A stretch of 64,000 nt of DNA from assembly GCA_022495995.1 (NCBI GenBank), contig JAFEMH010006941.1, forward strand, positions 43,743 through 107,742, in the 5' to 3' direction. Numbering within the stretch: the stretch's first letter is position 1; each line of letters starts with the position of its first letter. Below are positions 54,106-64,000 of this stretch, piece by piece. The notes beneath the pieces are model-generated. The model did no database searches. It was not told the DNA's origin and was given only the letters and a program-made list of their open reading frames with translations. The stretch is from Adenophora triphylla var. japonica. Its lineage: Eukaryota; Streptophyta; Magnoliopsida; Asterales; Campanulaceae. A program made the translations under genes and the position numbers.

Positions 54106-56290
54106 ATGACAACCCGTGAGTTTGGCCCCCGTCGTCCCAAAGAACTAGGGGATGGAACTACCCCGGATACCTTTGCCGTTTGTAAATGGACTGGGGTAAT
54201 TTCTAGGAAGGTAGCCCTGGGGTGGCTATGGCTGTCCCTGCCTTGCTTTTTATACTTTTGCGAGAAATCCCAATGGGGGCCGTTTGTCCCACCCCGGTTG
54301 TGGGAGGCCAAGATAAAAACATGTTGAACCGTGATGTATTGGTGTTTGGGGATACGAGTAGGTTAAGAAATTTTGTTATGGGGGTTTTGTGCAGGTTTCC
54401 CCGCGAGAGAGATTCGGCTCTGAACGCCGTTGAACTAGTGAGGAGAGCGATTCGTGTCCCCGACGAGATAATTGACTGGGAGAAGTGTAAACTGATGGAC
54501 CTTAATCAAATTAATGAGAACCGGGCACAAGAACCCGCGATCTGAACAATCCCTTGGACGCTCTGCCCCTAAGGACAATTTTCCCTGATGTTGTGCCCGC
54601 GGCCCCTGGTGCGGAGACAATTGAACTAAGTAGCAGTGAGGAGCTTGAGCCTCTTAATTTTGAGATGACCGAAGGTGAGGAGAATGAACCCGAGGTGGCC
54701 CACTCCAGGGGTTCCTCCACTGGTCTCTTTGGCTCCGGGAGCTCGGAGACCGAGGAGGATGACCGCGAGCAGGGAGATCGAATGGCCCCGGGCACCGCCC
54801 AGAGGGCAACAGAAATTGTTGATGCCTTTGAGGAGGATTCCGGGGAGGTGGCCCCTGCCCGAAGTAGGGGCAAGCGACCAGCTGTTGAGGCAAATCCTGG
54901 CCGCGGCCGCAAGAGAAAAGCCAAGGAAGTGGCTACCATTGACTGGGAGGAGGAGATATATGAGACTTATAATGTTTACCCCAAGCAATTTAGTGTTCGC
55001 ACCCTTGGCCATGTACAGATAAAGGGGAAGGACAAGCTGCGACCAGAAACAGTAGCAGATGTCCGCGAGGACAATAGGGCCTGCGTTTTCTATGGGGCCC
55101 AATTTGAAAATGGCCTAAGACTTCCCTTAGACCCCTTCTTCTACTTCTTCCTGGAGTTCAATAACTGCTTGCCAATGCACCTGACTCCCAATGCCATCAG
55201 GGCCCTTATCTCCTTCATAACAGTTTGCAGGGTTTTGGGCTACAAACCCACCCTTTCTGGGCTTTATGCCTATTACCAGAACCAAATCAGCAATGGTAAC
55301 CAGAGTCTGAAGGCTAGGAATTACTCTGTCAGGACCTTCTCTCCTCCCTCCAACAAATTTGATCAATGGAATCAGAAGGATATATTGGTCATAGAGTCTA
55401 GGTTCGGCTGGCCCTTCCCCAAACCTTCAAATCCTGTTCCGATGAGGGTGACTGTCAAGAACTACCCTGACCCCTCTCACTCCGAGGCTCTGCGAGTTGC
55501 CCTAGAGTCCTATCTGGCCCCGTTCATAGCCGATGATGTGGAGCTCGTGTATGACGTGGGTGCCATTGTTGAGTTTGAGCCCCTGCTCGTCTACTCAGGG
55601 GTGGCTCCTTGAAGGGAGGGCGCCCCATATGCCCCTAGAGTAGAGATAAAGGCCCAACCTCGTGACCCTGATTGGAGGGTGCACGAGCATTATCAGTTTG
55701 AGGCCGACTATAAGACTGCATGCTGGGCGCTGAATGCGAGCCTCCATAACTAATTGGTCTCTGACTCCTTATGAATTTGTTGCAAATTTCTCTTGCCTTT
55801 AATTTTTTCAAACTGTCTTTAACCCTTTCTCTTTTCTTTCAGATTAGACCCAGAAGAATACAATTTCTGATGGCCCCTCTAAGCGCCAGGGAGATGAAGG
55901 CCAAAAATGCGAAGGCCCAAAAAGAAGCTGCCGCGAAGAGGCAAGCTGCTATGGCTGGGGCGGCGGGCAAGGATGCCTCTCTGCCCGCGATGAGTAGGAA
56001 GACCGGCGAAATTCTGATCGGTCCCAAAGTTATCCCTACCACCGGGGAACTGCCTCCACCCCCAAGGGGTCCTCCTCCTGCCCATGCCGTCCGTGCCTCT
56101 ACCTCTCCTGGCCGCACAATTTCCTCCGGGCATAATCAAGAGCCCAGGAAGAGGAACGAGAGAGATGGGGACTTGGGGCATATATAGAGGCTCCAAGCTT
56201 CAGAAAATTGGGGACATACCCCTTCGGGCTACCACTGCCCCTGCTGCGATCTCCTCCACCGCTCCCCCCGTAGGGGGCACAGTCTGTTCA
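54106..56290 (+). pseudogene. Plus-strand passenger gene of G (gypsy-type putative transposon domain)
   Basis: An N-terminal piece (MTTREFGPRRPKELGDGTTP) starts at 54106. The main open stretch 54554-55612 has an acidic Ser/Glu-rich region, a basic patch (GRGRKRKAKEVA) and the domain FYGAQFENGLRLPLDPFFYF, MHLTPNAIRALISFITVCRV, ILVIESRFGWPFPKPSN. After a TGA (55610) the frame runs on another 43 codons. A pyrimidine tract with acceptor TTTCTTTCAG/AT (near 55842) leads into a basic C-terminal exon (MAPLSAREMKAKNAKAQKEA). Frame changes near 54220 and 54540 may be undetected introns or decay. Similar to the F gene over the central domain. Confidence 0.6.
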
Positions 56291-56305
56291 GTCTCTGAAT
56301 GAACG

Positions 56306-58313
56306 CTTGCCGAAAAAATGAGAGTCGCCATGCCGTTTTAAGAGGAAACATTGAAAACCTTTTAGAAAGAGAAAATGGGTTCGAGGGTCAGGTTACGTGT
56401 CGGGAAGAACCGAGAGGTCACCCAACACGCCTCGTTCGTAGACGAGTCTTTCTATTCTTCAACATCAAAATCATTCAAATGTGTGTGCGAAGTGTGTATG
56501 ACAATATATGTACAAAAATGCATATTAATGCTTTATTGATAAACTGCGAGGAATACAACTTGTGAGCCACTTATTTTGGGGGGCCACGTCCCGATTACAA
56601 CGAGGCAAACGACTTACAACTGAAAAGGGACCTGCTGCATTAGGCTAAGTATGTCGCCCGACACATGACCACGAATGGCCAGTTGTGTCGCGGGACATAC
56701 TATGCCATATGCAGAGGTTTACAACTGAGTTAAATACAGAAACAAACCCATATCAACAACGAGGTTAACAACTGGACTAATTATAGAAACAAGCAATCAT
56801 CAACAACAAGGTTAACAACCAAACTAATTATAGGAACAAGCCAACATCAACAAGGTTAACAACTGATGAAATTTAATGGCAACAACGAGATTTCAAGAGA
56901 TGGAAAATTGTAACGAGACAATATCATCCTCTAGATATGAATAAACACACTAGAGATGATGAATATGATTGATTCACTCTCTATGCGGTGTTTAGACAAA
57001 CCAATATCAAACCAATGCTTATGCACACAGATTACAACATGCTGAGAACAACAATGAGATTATGTCAACAAATACTCGAGGTTCAGATTCCCAAACAATA
57101 TCGAACAAGCTCTCATCAAAGTACGCCAATAATATTTGTTAGACGAAATAACATCAAACAAATACTCAAGCAGCATAACCAGAACCAATATCCCATAATG
57201 CTCAAATACGAGATTGTAACAATACTACATAATCGGAAGCAAATTGACATTGGAATGATATCGAATACAACGGCAAAACCCATAAACAACTGAGAACAAT
57301 ATCAAACACGGTAATACCCGTGAACAACTAGGAAGCGAGAGAAGAGGAATTAGGACGTACCCTCATAGTGTCCACGATCCTTATACCAAGTTAGGTATAA
57401 GGAGCTTCGATTCAGCTTCGAGACGATGAGAGTTCGAGCTCAGAAACAAACGGCTGTACAGCTTCAAGGCCGGAACAAGCTTGGCGACATGTAACGCTTA
57501 TGGGCTCTGAACAGGGCCGGAGTTAGCAGGTTGTGATCGGAATTGTTGGTGGTTTGGGTCACCGATGGTTGGGTCTTGAGAGACAGAGCACGGCGAGGCG
57601 ATTGAGGGGAACAGGAGACCGCCGGCGATTGGGTTTGGAAGGGGAGCGAGGCGAACGGAGATGAAAGGGATTGGGTTGTGAAATTGGGTAATTGAACTGA
57701 GAAGAAGGCGATTGTTGTTGAGGTTTGGGAGATAGAGAGAAAGGTGAGGAGGATTAATGGTGTTGCCAGATTTAGTAAGGTGAGGATGACGGTTAACTGG
57801 TTTCTGGTAGGGAGATTAAAGGGAATTAGATCGGTGATGGGCAGTTTGAGAGGGAGGATTTGTGAGGAAGGGTTGTAGTGATGAAGAAGACGATTTCGGC
57901 GAGGGAAATGGGTGAGTACCTCTGGTTTACGGCTTGAGAGAGAAAGTAGTGAGAGAATGAGCTCTGCGTTTGTGAGAGAGAGAGAATACAGTGTGTGAAG
58001 GCCCCCTTGCAAAATGAATATAATCCTTTATTTAACGTAATTTGGATGTGATTCATTGTGTCGCACGACCCAAAAAAGATAACCACCTTCCTTCTAGAAG
58101 CACTGCTAGGTGGCGAAATCTGGACCCTTCCTTGAGTAATTCCTTAAAGATCCAACCTGCATAATTCTTTCTAGGTCCTTTCTCAGTGAAAAACTTATAA
58201 AAGTTCCCGAAAATCTCGGAATGAACCGGAAATATACCAAAACGCTCCCTAGCGCACTTTTAATGGTTAAAAGGCACATTTGTTGGGTCGCGAGTTGGAT
58301 TGGGGTACTCACA
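56306..58313 (-). repeat. Element H 3' LTR (about 2.0 kb, outer end missing)
   Basis: The left edge matches C's LTR from about 65 bp inside its end (GAGTCGCCATGCCGTTTT). The right edge is GGGGTACTCACA followed by the pre-LTR block (CCCCTCGACAATGTCACTT). A palindrome-like GTCGCACGAC is at 58060-58069 beside a TTTATTTAACG box, and GTCGCCCGAC/GTCGCGGGAC lie at 56653 and 56687. A GTTAACAACTG repeat of about 39 bp lies at 56735-56870. Diverged from A-C. Confidence 0.75.
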
Positions 58314-58485
58314 GAGCCCCTCGACAATGTCACTTATGGAAAAAGTGAGGTTGTCGATAAGAAGGATCCCAAGCCTAACGAGCGGCTAATGATATGATTG
58401 ACGAGATTGGATGGCTGGACCTTTGGAGAAAGGATTCCTACGTATCCCTAAAAGGGAATCAAGCCAAATCGTAGTTCGAAATATA

Positions 58486-58875
58486 GGAACGAGCCTGAGG
58501 AGGTATAGGAACAAGCGTAATGAGGTATAGGAACAAGCCAAAAGAGGTATAGGAACAAGCCTTAAGAGACATAGGAACAAGCCTTAAGAGGTATAGGAAC
58601 AAGCTTTAAGAGACATAGGAACAAGCCTTAAGATGTATAGGAACAAGCTTTAAGAGACATAGGAACAAGCCTTAAGAGGTATAGGAACAAGCCTTAAAAA
58701 TATAGGAACAAGCCTAAAAAGGTATAAGAACAAGCCTAAAGAGACATAGGAACAAGCCTAAAAAGGTATAGGAACAAGCCTAAAGACACATAGGAACAAG
58801 CCTTACGAGGTATATAGGAACAAGCCTAAAAAATATAGGAACAAGCCTAAAGGGTATAGGAACAAGCCTAAAGAG
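58486..58875 (-). repeat. ~21-22-bp tandem array
   Basis: About 18 units of TATAGGAACAAGCCTTAAGA and variants (GACATAGG, AAAAGG). Confidence 0.92.
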
Positions 58876-59079
58876 GATCGAGATTAACTCAAAATTACCG
58901 CAAGATGAACTCCAAGACTTGAAATGACTTTTACGAGAAAGAAAACATAAGACAAGATGATTTGCAGTTGAAATGAGATATAGTGCTGTGTTTACCTGCA
59001 AGGGTTGTGCACACGAAGATCACTTGAAGTGATTGGTTGGCTTTGGAAGCACTTTCTGGGAAGAACACGAACTTTGCTG

Positions 59080-59410
59080 TTAACAATTTACCGTTGCAAG
59101 ACGGACCCTTGATCTTTGATTTACCGTTGCATGCCGGACCCTGCTGATGATTTGACGTTGCAAGAAGGGCATTGTTGACAATTTACCGTTGCAAGATGGA
59201 CTTTGATTATGATTTTCCATTGCAAAACAGATATTGCTGATGATTTTCCATTGCAAGACGGACTTTGATTATGGCTTCCCATTGCAAGACAGACCTTTGA
59301 TGAACATTTGCCATTGCAAGATGGACCTTTGACGATGATTTGACGTTGCAAGACGGGTATTGCTGAAAATTTTCCATTTCAAGACGGGATTTTGATGATG
59401 ATTTTCCAAC
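59080..59410 (-). repeat. ~30-bp imperfect tandem array
   Basis: Repeated CCATTGCAAGACGGAC and GTTGCAAGAC units joined by TTTGATGATGATTT-like spacers; about ten copies, variable length. Confidence 0.8.
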
Positions 59411-62140
59411 GAGACTGATGAGCTTGACGAGCATTGCTTGGAGACTGAGGCACTCTTTTAGACGATGCTGATGAATCAGAAGATGACGAGACCGATGAAG
59501 ATGATAAAGGCAGAATATGCCACCTGCAGGATTTGAAATCATTGTCCAGGTTGTGAATTGAGGAGCAATCCCCATGATCAGATTATGATCACTTGATTAT
59601 TGTACCCTGTGAGGGGAAAAACACAACACTACTAGGCACTTTGCATTTTATTCAATTATTGAGTTTTTTGCTTATGCATTATTAAATTCATTGCACGAGT
59701 CCATCTCGGCTGGGGACAAAAACGGAGATGAGAATTTTGTAAGGCTTGACAAGCGGATATGTATGTAGCCATTATGCTATGATGGATTTATGATGGAATG
59801 ACTGTGTATATGATGATGTATGGGTTGAACCCTCTCCCATGAAGGATGGATGATATGGCGCATCTAGGTAAGTCGGGGTGTACCCTCAGAGTACAGATGG
59901 CCGCAGACTGATTTGTTGTTGATAAGAACAAAATGTGTCGCGCGCCTGAGGCAGCAAGCAGCAGAGAAAGTGCAGAGAAAGCCCTAGCTTTGAAGAGATG
60001 ATTAGGCGAAGCCCCAGTTGATAATGCAAAGCAAACCCGGAGGGAATCTGGGAAGGAGAGCTTGAGAGGACAGCATAGCAAAGCCCCAGCTTGAAGAGAT
60101 CCAATGTAGTCCCATTACAGGCAGAATCATCATGCGGCAAAGGGGGCACCCCATTATTTCAGACCTTAGTCAATCAGTCATAGACTCAAAAATATATACT
60201 TGCAGGGGCACATCTTTCAGAAAGTGGGAAATGAATCCCGATTTTATGTATGACACACTCGCTTTAGGTTCGACTCTTTTGAGAGAGTATAAGCACGACA
60301 AGGTGTGGAAAAGTGTATGAAAGCCCCTGCTGACAGAAAGACAGTGTTTGGCTCTTTATTCCTAGAATGTAGAAAGAGAAGACATGTCGAGACACTTGAA
60401 AACTTGTCTTATTCGTGATGATCACAAGGCTGCTAAAAACCCTTTATTGATGTTCGGGTTATTCAACCACCAAAGCTGACATGAACAAATATTTTGATCA
60501 ATCCTGAGGAGAAAAACAAACTGATATCGAGATCAAAAAGGATGTGTGTATATGGACGGCCCTTGAAGAGACCGGATTTTCTGAGGGTTTTTTTTGTGAT
60601 TTCGACTGGACCAATTATGGTTGCCTACGTTCCCCTCCATATGAGGAGCTCAGGTCGCCGTAGTTCGGGCTTATTCCGATTGAAGAGAGAATGAATGTGA
60701 AATTTCGAGATTTTGAAGACCTTTGAGGATTTTCTGAGAATCAAAGCATTGAGGAACATGTCTTCTTGGAGTGCCAATGAGGGACACGGCTGTGAAGCCC
60801 CAGTGAGGCATTCACGGGAAGTGTTTTGTGGAGAAGGAACGGAATATGCTCACATGAAGTGCCAAATGAATGGATTGAATTTGCACAATCTTAGATTGAT
60901 GATTTTGAACCAAGACGGATTAGATTCCAACTTAAGCAAGCAATGAAGCATTAATTTGATTCAGATCTCGAAGATATCAGAATGAAACTGCTATTCGGTA
61001 GGGACTGTAGCTGGTTTTCGGGCTTCGATCGGCCATCGGGTAACTTGGGAAATGAATGACCTCTTGAGACGAGAGGTCGGCTGGGCTTTTTACTGACTGG
61101 ACCTCTAAATATGAGAGGTTGGCTTTTTAGGGATGTGTTTGGGAAATCTACGGCGAGGAAGATTGATTGCCTCTAAGAATGAGAGGTCAAATTTTGACTT
61201 TGGCCAAAGGCAAGGATAATGGTAATGGGAATATCCTCTAAAATCGAGAGGATGGTTTGGGATTGATTGGTGGATTGCTGACGAGAGAAGATCCAAGCTA
61301 TCGAGAACTTTTGCGAATTTTCGAGAATTCGAGCTCCTTTTGAATATTGGAGGGCCTCTTGAGAAGTCGGAGACTTTTGAAGAATTGGGTGGATTCAACA
61401 TTCTTTTGGGAATTGGAAGGCCTCTTGAGAATTTGAGGACCTTATATCTGAAATTGTGAGGATTTAAAATCCTTCTTTTGAGAATTTGGAAGGCTTCCTA
61501 AGGAGTTGAGGATTATCTTCGTCCTTCCTTCATGGCTTGGGTATTTTACGCACCGCCAACTCTCGAAGCTAACTTCTTGGTATTACTTGGACTTCTCTCG
61601 GCAAGGAGCAAAGGTGATGGCTAAATAGGGTTTCAAAACATGTCGATCTTGAAATGAAAGGGTATTGTTTAGTGAGGGCGAGGTAATGGCTTTCCTAGGG
61701 TGAAAGGCTTCAACCGCAATCCCTACCGGATGACCCAAACGAGATTAAGTCTTCATTGCTTGCTTAAGATTAACCGAGGAAGATTCATGCAAATTCATTG
61801 AGCGACGAAACGACGAGGATGATGGAAGAGGTGTGAGCATATGAGATGCAAGATGGGGAGTTGGCAAGCCCCAATTTGAGAAGGATATCAATTGATTTTC
61901 TCACTCCGATTAATTTAAATATTAATCATTTCAAAGCATTAGTGGTTGAGCAGCACGAGTGATCATCTAGGATAAAACCATTTCAATCAAGTGTAATGTG
62001 GTGTGCAAATAATGCCTCGAGTCTAGCAAGAAGAGAATCGAAGATCTTTATTATTGCAAAGCAAAACTGGTTCAACTTGGACTCAACAGACTCATGTCTG
62101 AAAGGGACATTCTAGATCCTACTAAGACTGATCGACTTCT

Positions 62141-62540
62141 TCAACCTTGTATGGGAGAGCCCTTGGGATTGTTGACAGTGTTGGCCATTTGAGCAAGCAT
62201 CTGGGCCTCATGCTCACGAGCAAGAGCGGCTTCAAGGGTAACCCGCAACTCTTCAATAGATAAATCATTCGAACCCGGCTGACCCATAGCAACTGAACCT
62301 CCGGACTGGCTATCCAACACATTCTCTGCACCAGGCATCCAAGATTCTGAATCAGATAAATAACCGCTTGGACACTTGAGCTGCTTCCGCCTAGGGGATA
62401 TGGACCAAATTAGCATCGGGGACCGGAGCACACACCCAACTTGCCGTAGCCTTGCAGAGGTGAAGAGGTGAGAGCGTGTATAAGGTGGAGGACAGAGAAC
62501 CTTGAGGATGGTATGGGAGAGGGAAGAATGGGAAATGAGA
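62141..62540 (-). pseudogene. Possible Gag N-terminal remnant of element H
   Basis: The minus strand encodes GSNDLSIEELRVTLEAALAR followed by EHEAQMLAQMANTVNN. Its place matches the gag position of element C, but no knuckle or capsid motif is visible. Identity is uncertain. Confidence 0.35.
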
Positions 62541-63274
62541 CGGACTCGCGCAAAATTTTATTAATATTCAAGTAAAAACCAATGGCTTTTAAGTCCTAGA
62601 GACGGTTGGAAAAGGCTAATCCATTATTTCACGCAACCTAGACCTCGGGGAAATCCTAGGGACACATCATCCAAAAATACACCAAATGCGTTGAGTCAAA
62701 ATTAATAATAGGCAATGATACCTAATCAAAACCAAAGCATTTATGGGACGAACGAGCAGCCCCGATTTCTGGAGAAATTTTGGCAGCATAACGGGTATTC
62801 CTGAAGAATTTCGAGGAAAAATCCGGCATGACCTCTCGTCGGTGCACGTTGACAAAGCGACATGATTTCTCGTTAGAACTGTAAGTACCCAAATCCGGAT
62901 CGTCCAAATCCGTCAGAAAGTTAACCGAAATCCGTTAACTGGCCCGCTCCAGGTTAATCGGAACTCGTTAAACTCCCCGTTGCTGTGCCAACGAGACGTC
63001 CCGGGACTGCCCCGTGCATCCCGACGTCGAACCGTACTTAACACGTGTCATCTCACGTAAAAGTATGGCTTTCCCAAACGCATTTTCCGGCACTTTCCGG
63101 GCGTTTCGGACATTTCCTGACCGTTATTTTAAAAAACGGACAAAACCGGACCGGGAACGAACTCCCACACTTCGGTGAGTCACAGACACGTGTCACCGCA
63201 TGCCACCTCCCTCTAGTCACTCGTCAATCACAAATCAAGGCCAAACGACCACAATACCCCTGGTTTGCAAGCCA

Positions 63275-63408
63275 AGTCCGGCCGGACTCACTTTGTGCAA
63301 TTTTCCCGAAATTGCCAAAGCAAGTCCCAGTTTCCAAAATTCCCAAAACCCCTGAAATTCAGTCCAAGTCCGGCCGGACTCCTACTGCAATTTTCACCCT
63401 ATAAATAG
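63275..63408 (+). promoter_or_regulatory. LTR I core promoter with AGTCCGGCCGGACT palindromes
   Basis: Perfect 14-bp palindromes at 63275-63288 and 63367-63380 (92 bp apart, about three times 31), with TATAAATAG 20 bp after the second. Each palindrome is followed within about 12 bp by a TGC. Confidence 0.65.
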
Positions 63409-63835
63409 AAGTTGCTGTCAAAGGCAAGAGAGGAGGATTTTGATACCAAAAAATCACATACCCCACGGTCCAAACTGGTTTCCACCCCTCCCGAGCTCCC
63501 GTTTTGTCTCGATTCGCGTGAAACCTTCGTATTTCGATCAAATACGCACCCTACAACTTCGAAACAACCTTTCAAATAACTTTTCGTGTCCCGTGCACAC
63601 CTCCCGAGCCAAAGGAGTCGACCCTAGCCATAGGTATAACTCCCTCTCTCTGAATCTTCCGTTCCGTCTCGGTTTACGCGCCAGTCGCTATAACTGTTTC
63701 GAACGTCATTGTCAAAATGTAGACGCCTCCGTCTAACGGGGTCCGATACGTTTTAGCCCCTCGATCCTCTTCTCTTTCCGTAAGAGAAGTAATCACGGGT
63801 TAAAACGGCGTTCCGACCCCGTTCCGTTTACTTTC

Positions 63836-64000
63836 ACGTCATTTACAATTTCGAGCCGTTTGGCCTCGTTGATCGTCATTTACAATTCCGAGCCGTTTGG
63901 CCTCGTTGATCGTCATTTACACTTCCGAGCCGTTTGGCCTCGTTGATCGTCATTTACACTTCCGAGCCGTTTGGCCTCGTTGATCGTCATTTACACTTCC
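63836..64000 (+). repeat. 37-bp tandem repeat at the window end
   Basis: At least four copies of CGTCATTTACACTTCCGAGC then CGTTTGGCCTCGTTGAT, continuing past the window. Confidence 0.92.

Larger units (their letters stand above)
53520..56305 (-). mobile_element. Element G internal region, truncated on the right by element H
   Basis: Only the 3' part of the element is present: the spacer next to the 3' LTR and the plus-strand passenger gene. Gag-protease and the 5' LTR are not seen before the H LTR begins at about 56306. Confidence 0.7.
58314..62882 (-). mobile_element. Element H internal region: old C-like non-autonomous element
   Basis: The sense strand is minus. The 3' UTR has a stem-loop (58437-58478) and two tandem arrays. 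60120-62040 is collinear with C 23840-25335, including a second stem-loop (60624-60667). 61050-61500 has imperfect CCTCTTGAGAATTTGGAGG-like repeats. No pol and no twin repeats were recognised. The element is cut at 62882 by LTR I, so its 5' LTR is not seen. Confidence 0.7.
62883..64000 (+). repeat. LTR I: start of a plus-oriented Tat-type LTR, runs off the window
   Basis: It starts TGTAAGTACCCAAATCCGG without the CGAGGGGCTTC pre-LTR block, so it is probably a 5' LTR inserted into H. It has AGTCCGGCCGGACT palindromes (63275, 63367), TATAAATAG at 63400-63408, and a 37-bp tandem repeat (about 63836-64000). Confidence 0.78.

Noticed and set aside
54511..55102. Long minus-strand frames opposite the G passenger gene
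   Set aside because: They mirror a GC-rich coding exon on the plus strand whose product matches the F gene; the reverse readings have no domain.
57464..58012. 182-aa frame on the minus strand in LTR H
   Set aside because: Low-complexity Leu/Ser/Thr-rich reading inside an LTR; position and composition argue against a gene.

Overview
This is plant nuclear DNA, most likely eudicot, and almost all of it is transposable elements. Plant hallmarks are Ty3/gypsy elements of the Tat type (dual RNase H, a primer-binding site matching tRNA-Arg, antisense extra genes with a plant mobile domain), Stowaway MITEs, a Helitron with a plant-type 3' end and a tRNA-derived SINE. No intact host gene, rRNA or tRNA gene was recognised. 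The species cannot be named from the sequence.

Layout. 1-1022: minus-strand Ty1/copia pol fragment. 1023-12110: element A (plus), a Tat-type element that lacks its 5' end: broken pol, two antisense genes (aORF1; aORF2 with three introns), a repeat-rich 3' UTR and a complete 3' LTR. 12111-14616: element D (plus), a tandem-repeat 3' UTR and a truncated LTR. 14617-14930: an inverted plant-mobile-domain fragment. About 14950-37033: element B (minus), related to A, with a 5' LTR, leader, 264-aa ORF, broken pol and aORF1. Element C (19234-30713, minus) is inserted in B's pol. C is non-autonomous, has two nearly identical LTRs, a 5-bp target-site duplication GCAGG, a gag remnant, no pol and large satellite arrays. 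37034-37709: relic E (protease piece plus LTR piece). 38238-46887: element F (minus), complete with both LTRs and TSD TTGTA, carrying gag-protease but no pol, plus a plus-strand passenger gene. 46914-52656: AT-rich DNA with MITEs and a 3.8-kb Helitron (48101-51900) that holds a SINE, a foldback MITE and a TA/TG microsatellite. 52659-56305: element G (minus LTR, plus-strand passenger gene), an F-like element. 56306-62882: element H (minus), an old C-like element. 62883-64000: a plus-strand LTR (I) that runs off the window.

How parts relate. In A and B, pol and the antisense genes converge on an A-rich spacer with a twin repeat. The LTR promoters, and the promoters inferred for both antisense genes, share one module: two CCG-N2-CGG palindromes 30-31 bp apart, just upstream of a TATA box or TATA-like sequence. 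Other LTR subfamilies (D, I) keep the arrangement but use a different palindrome. A second shared signal is a stem-loop motif found 11 times in the sense 3' regions of A, B, C, D and H, with apparently compensating stem changes. These two signals are the strongest candidates for an undescribed regulatory system. Divergence and homology statements are by-eye comparisons; no alignment or search was run.
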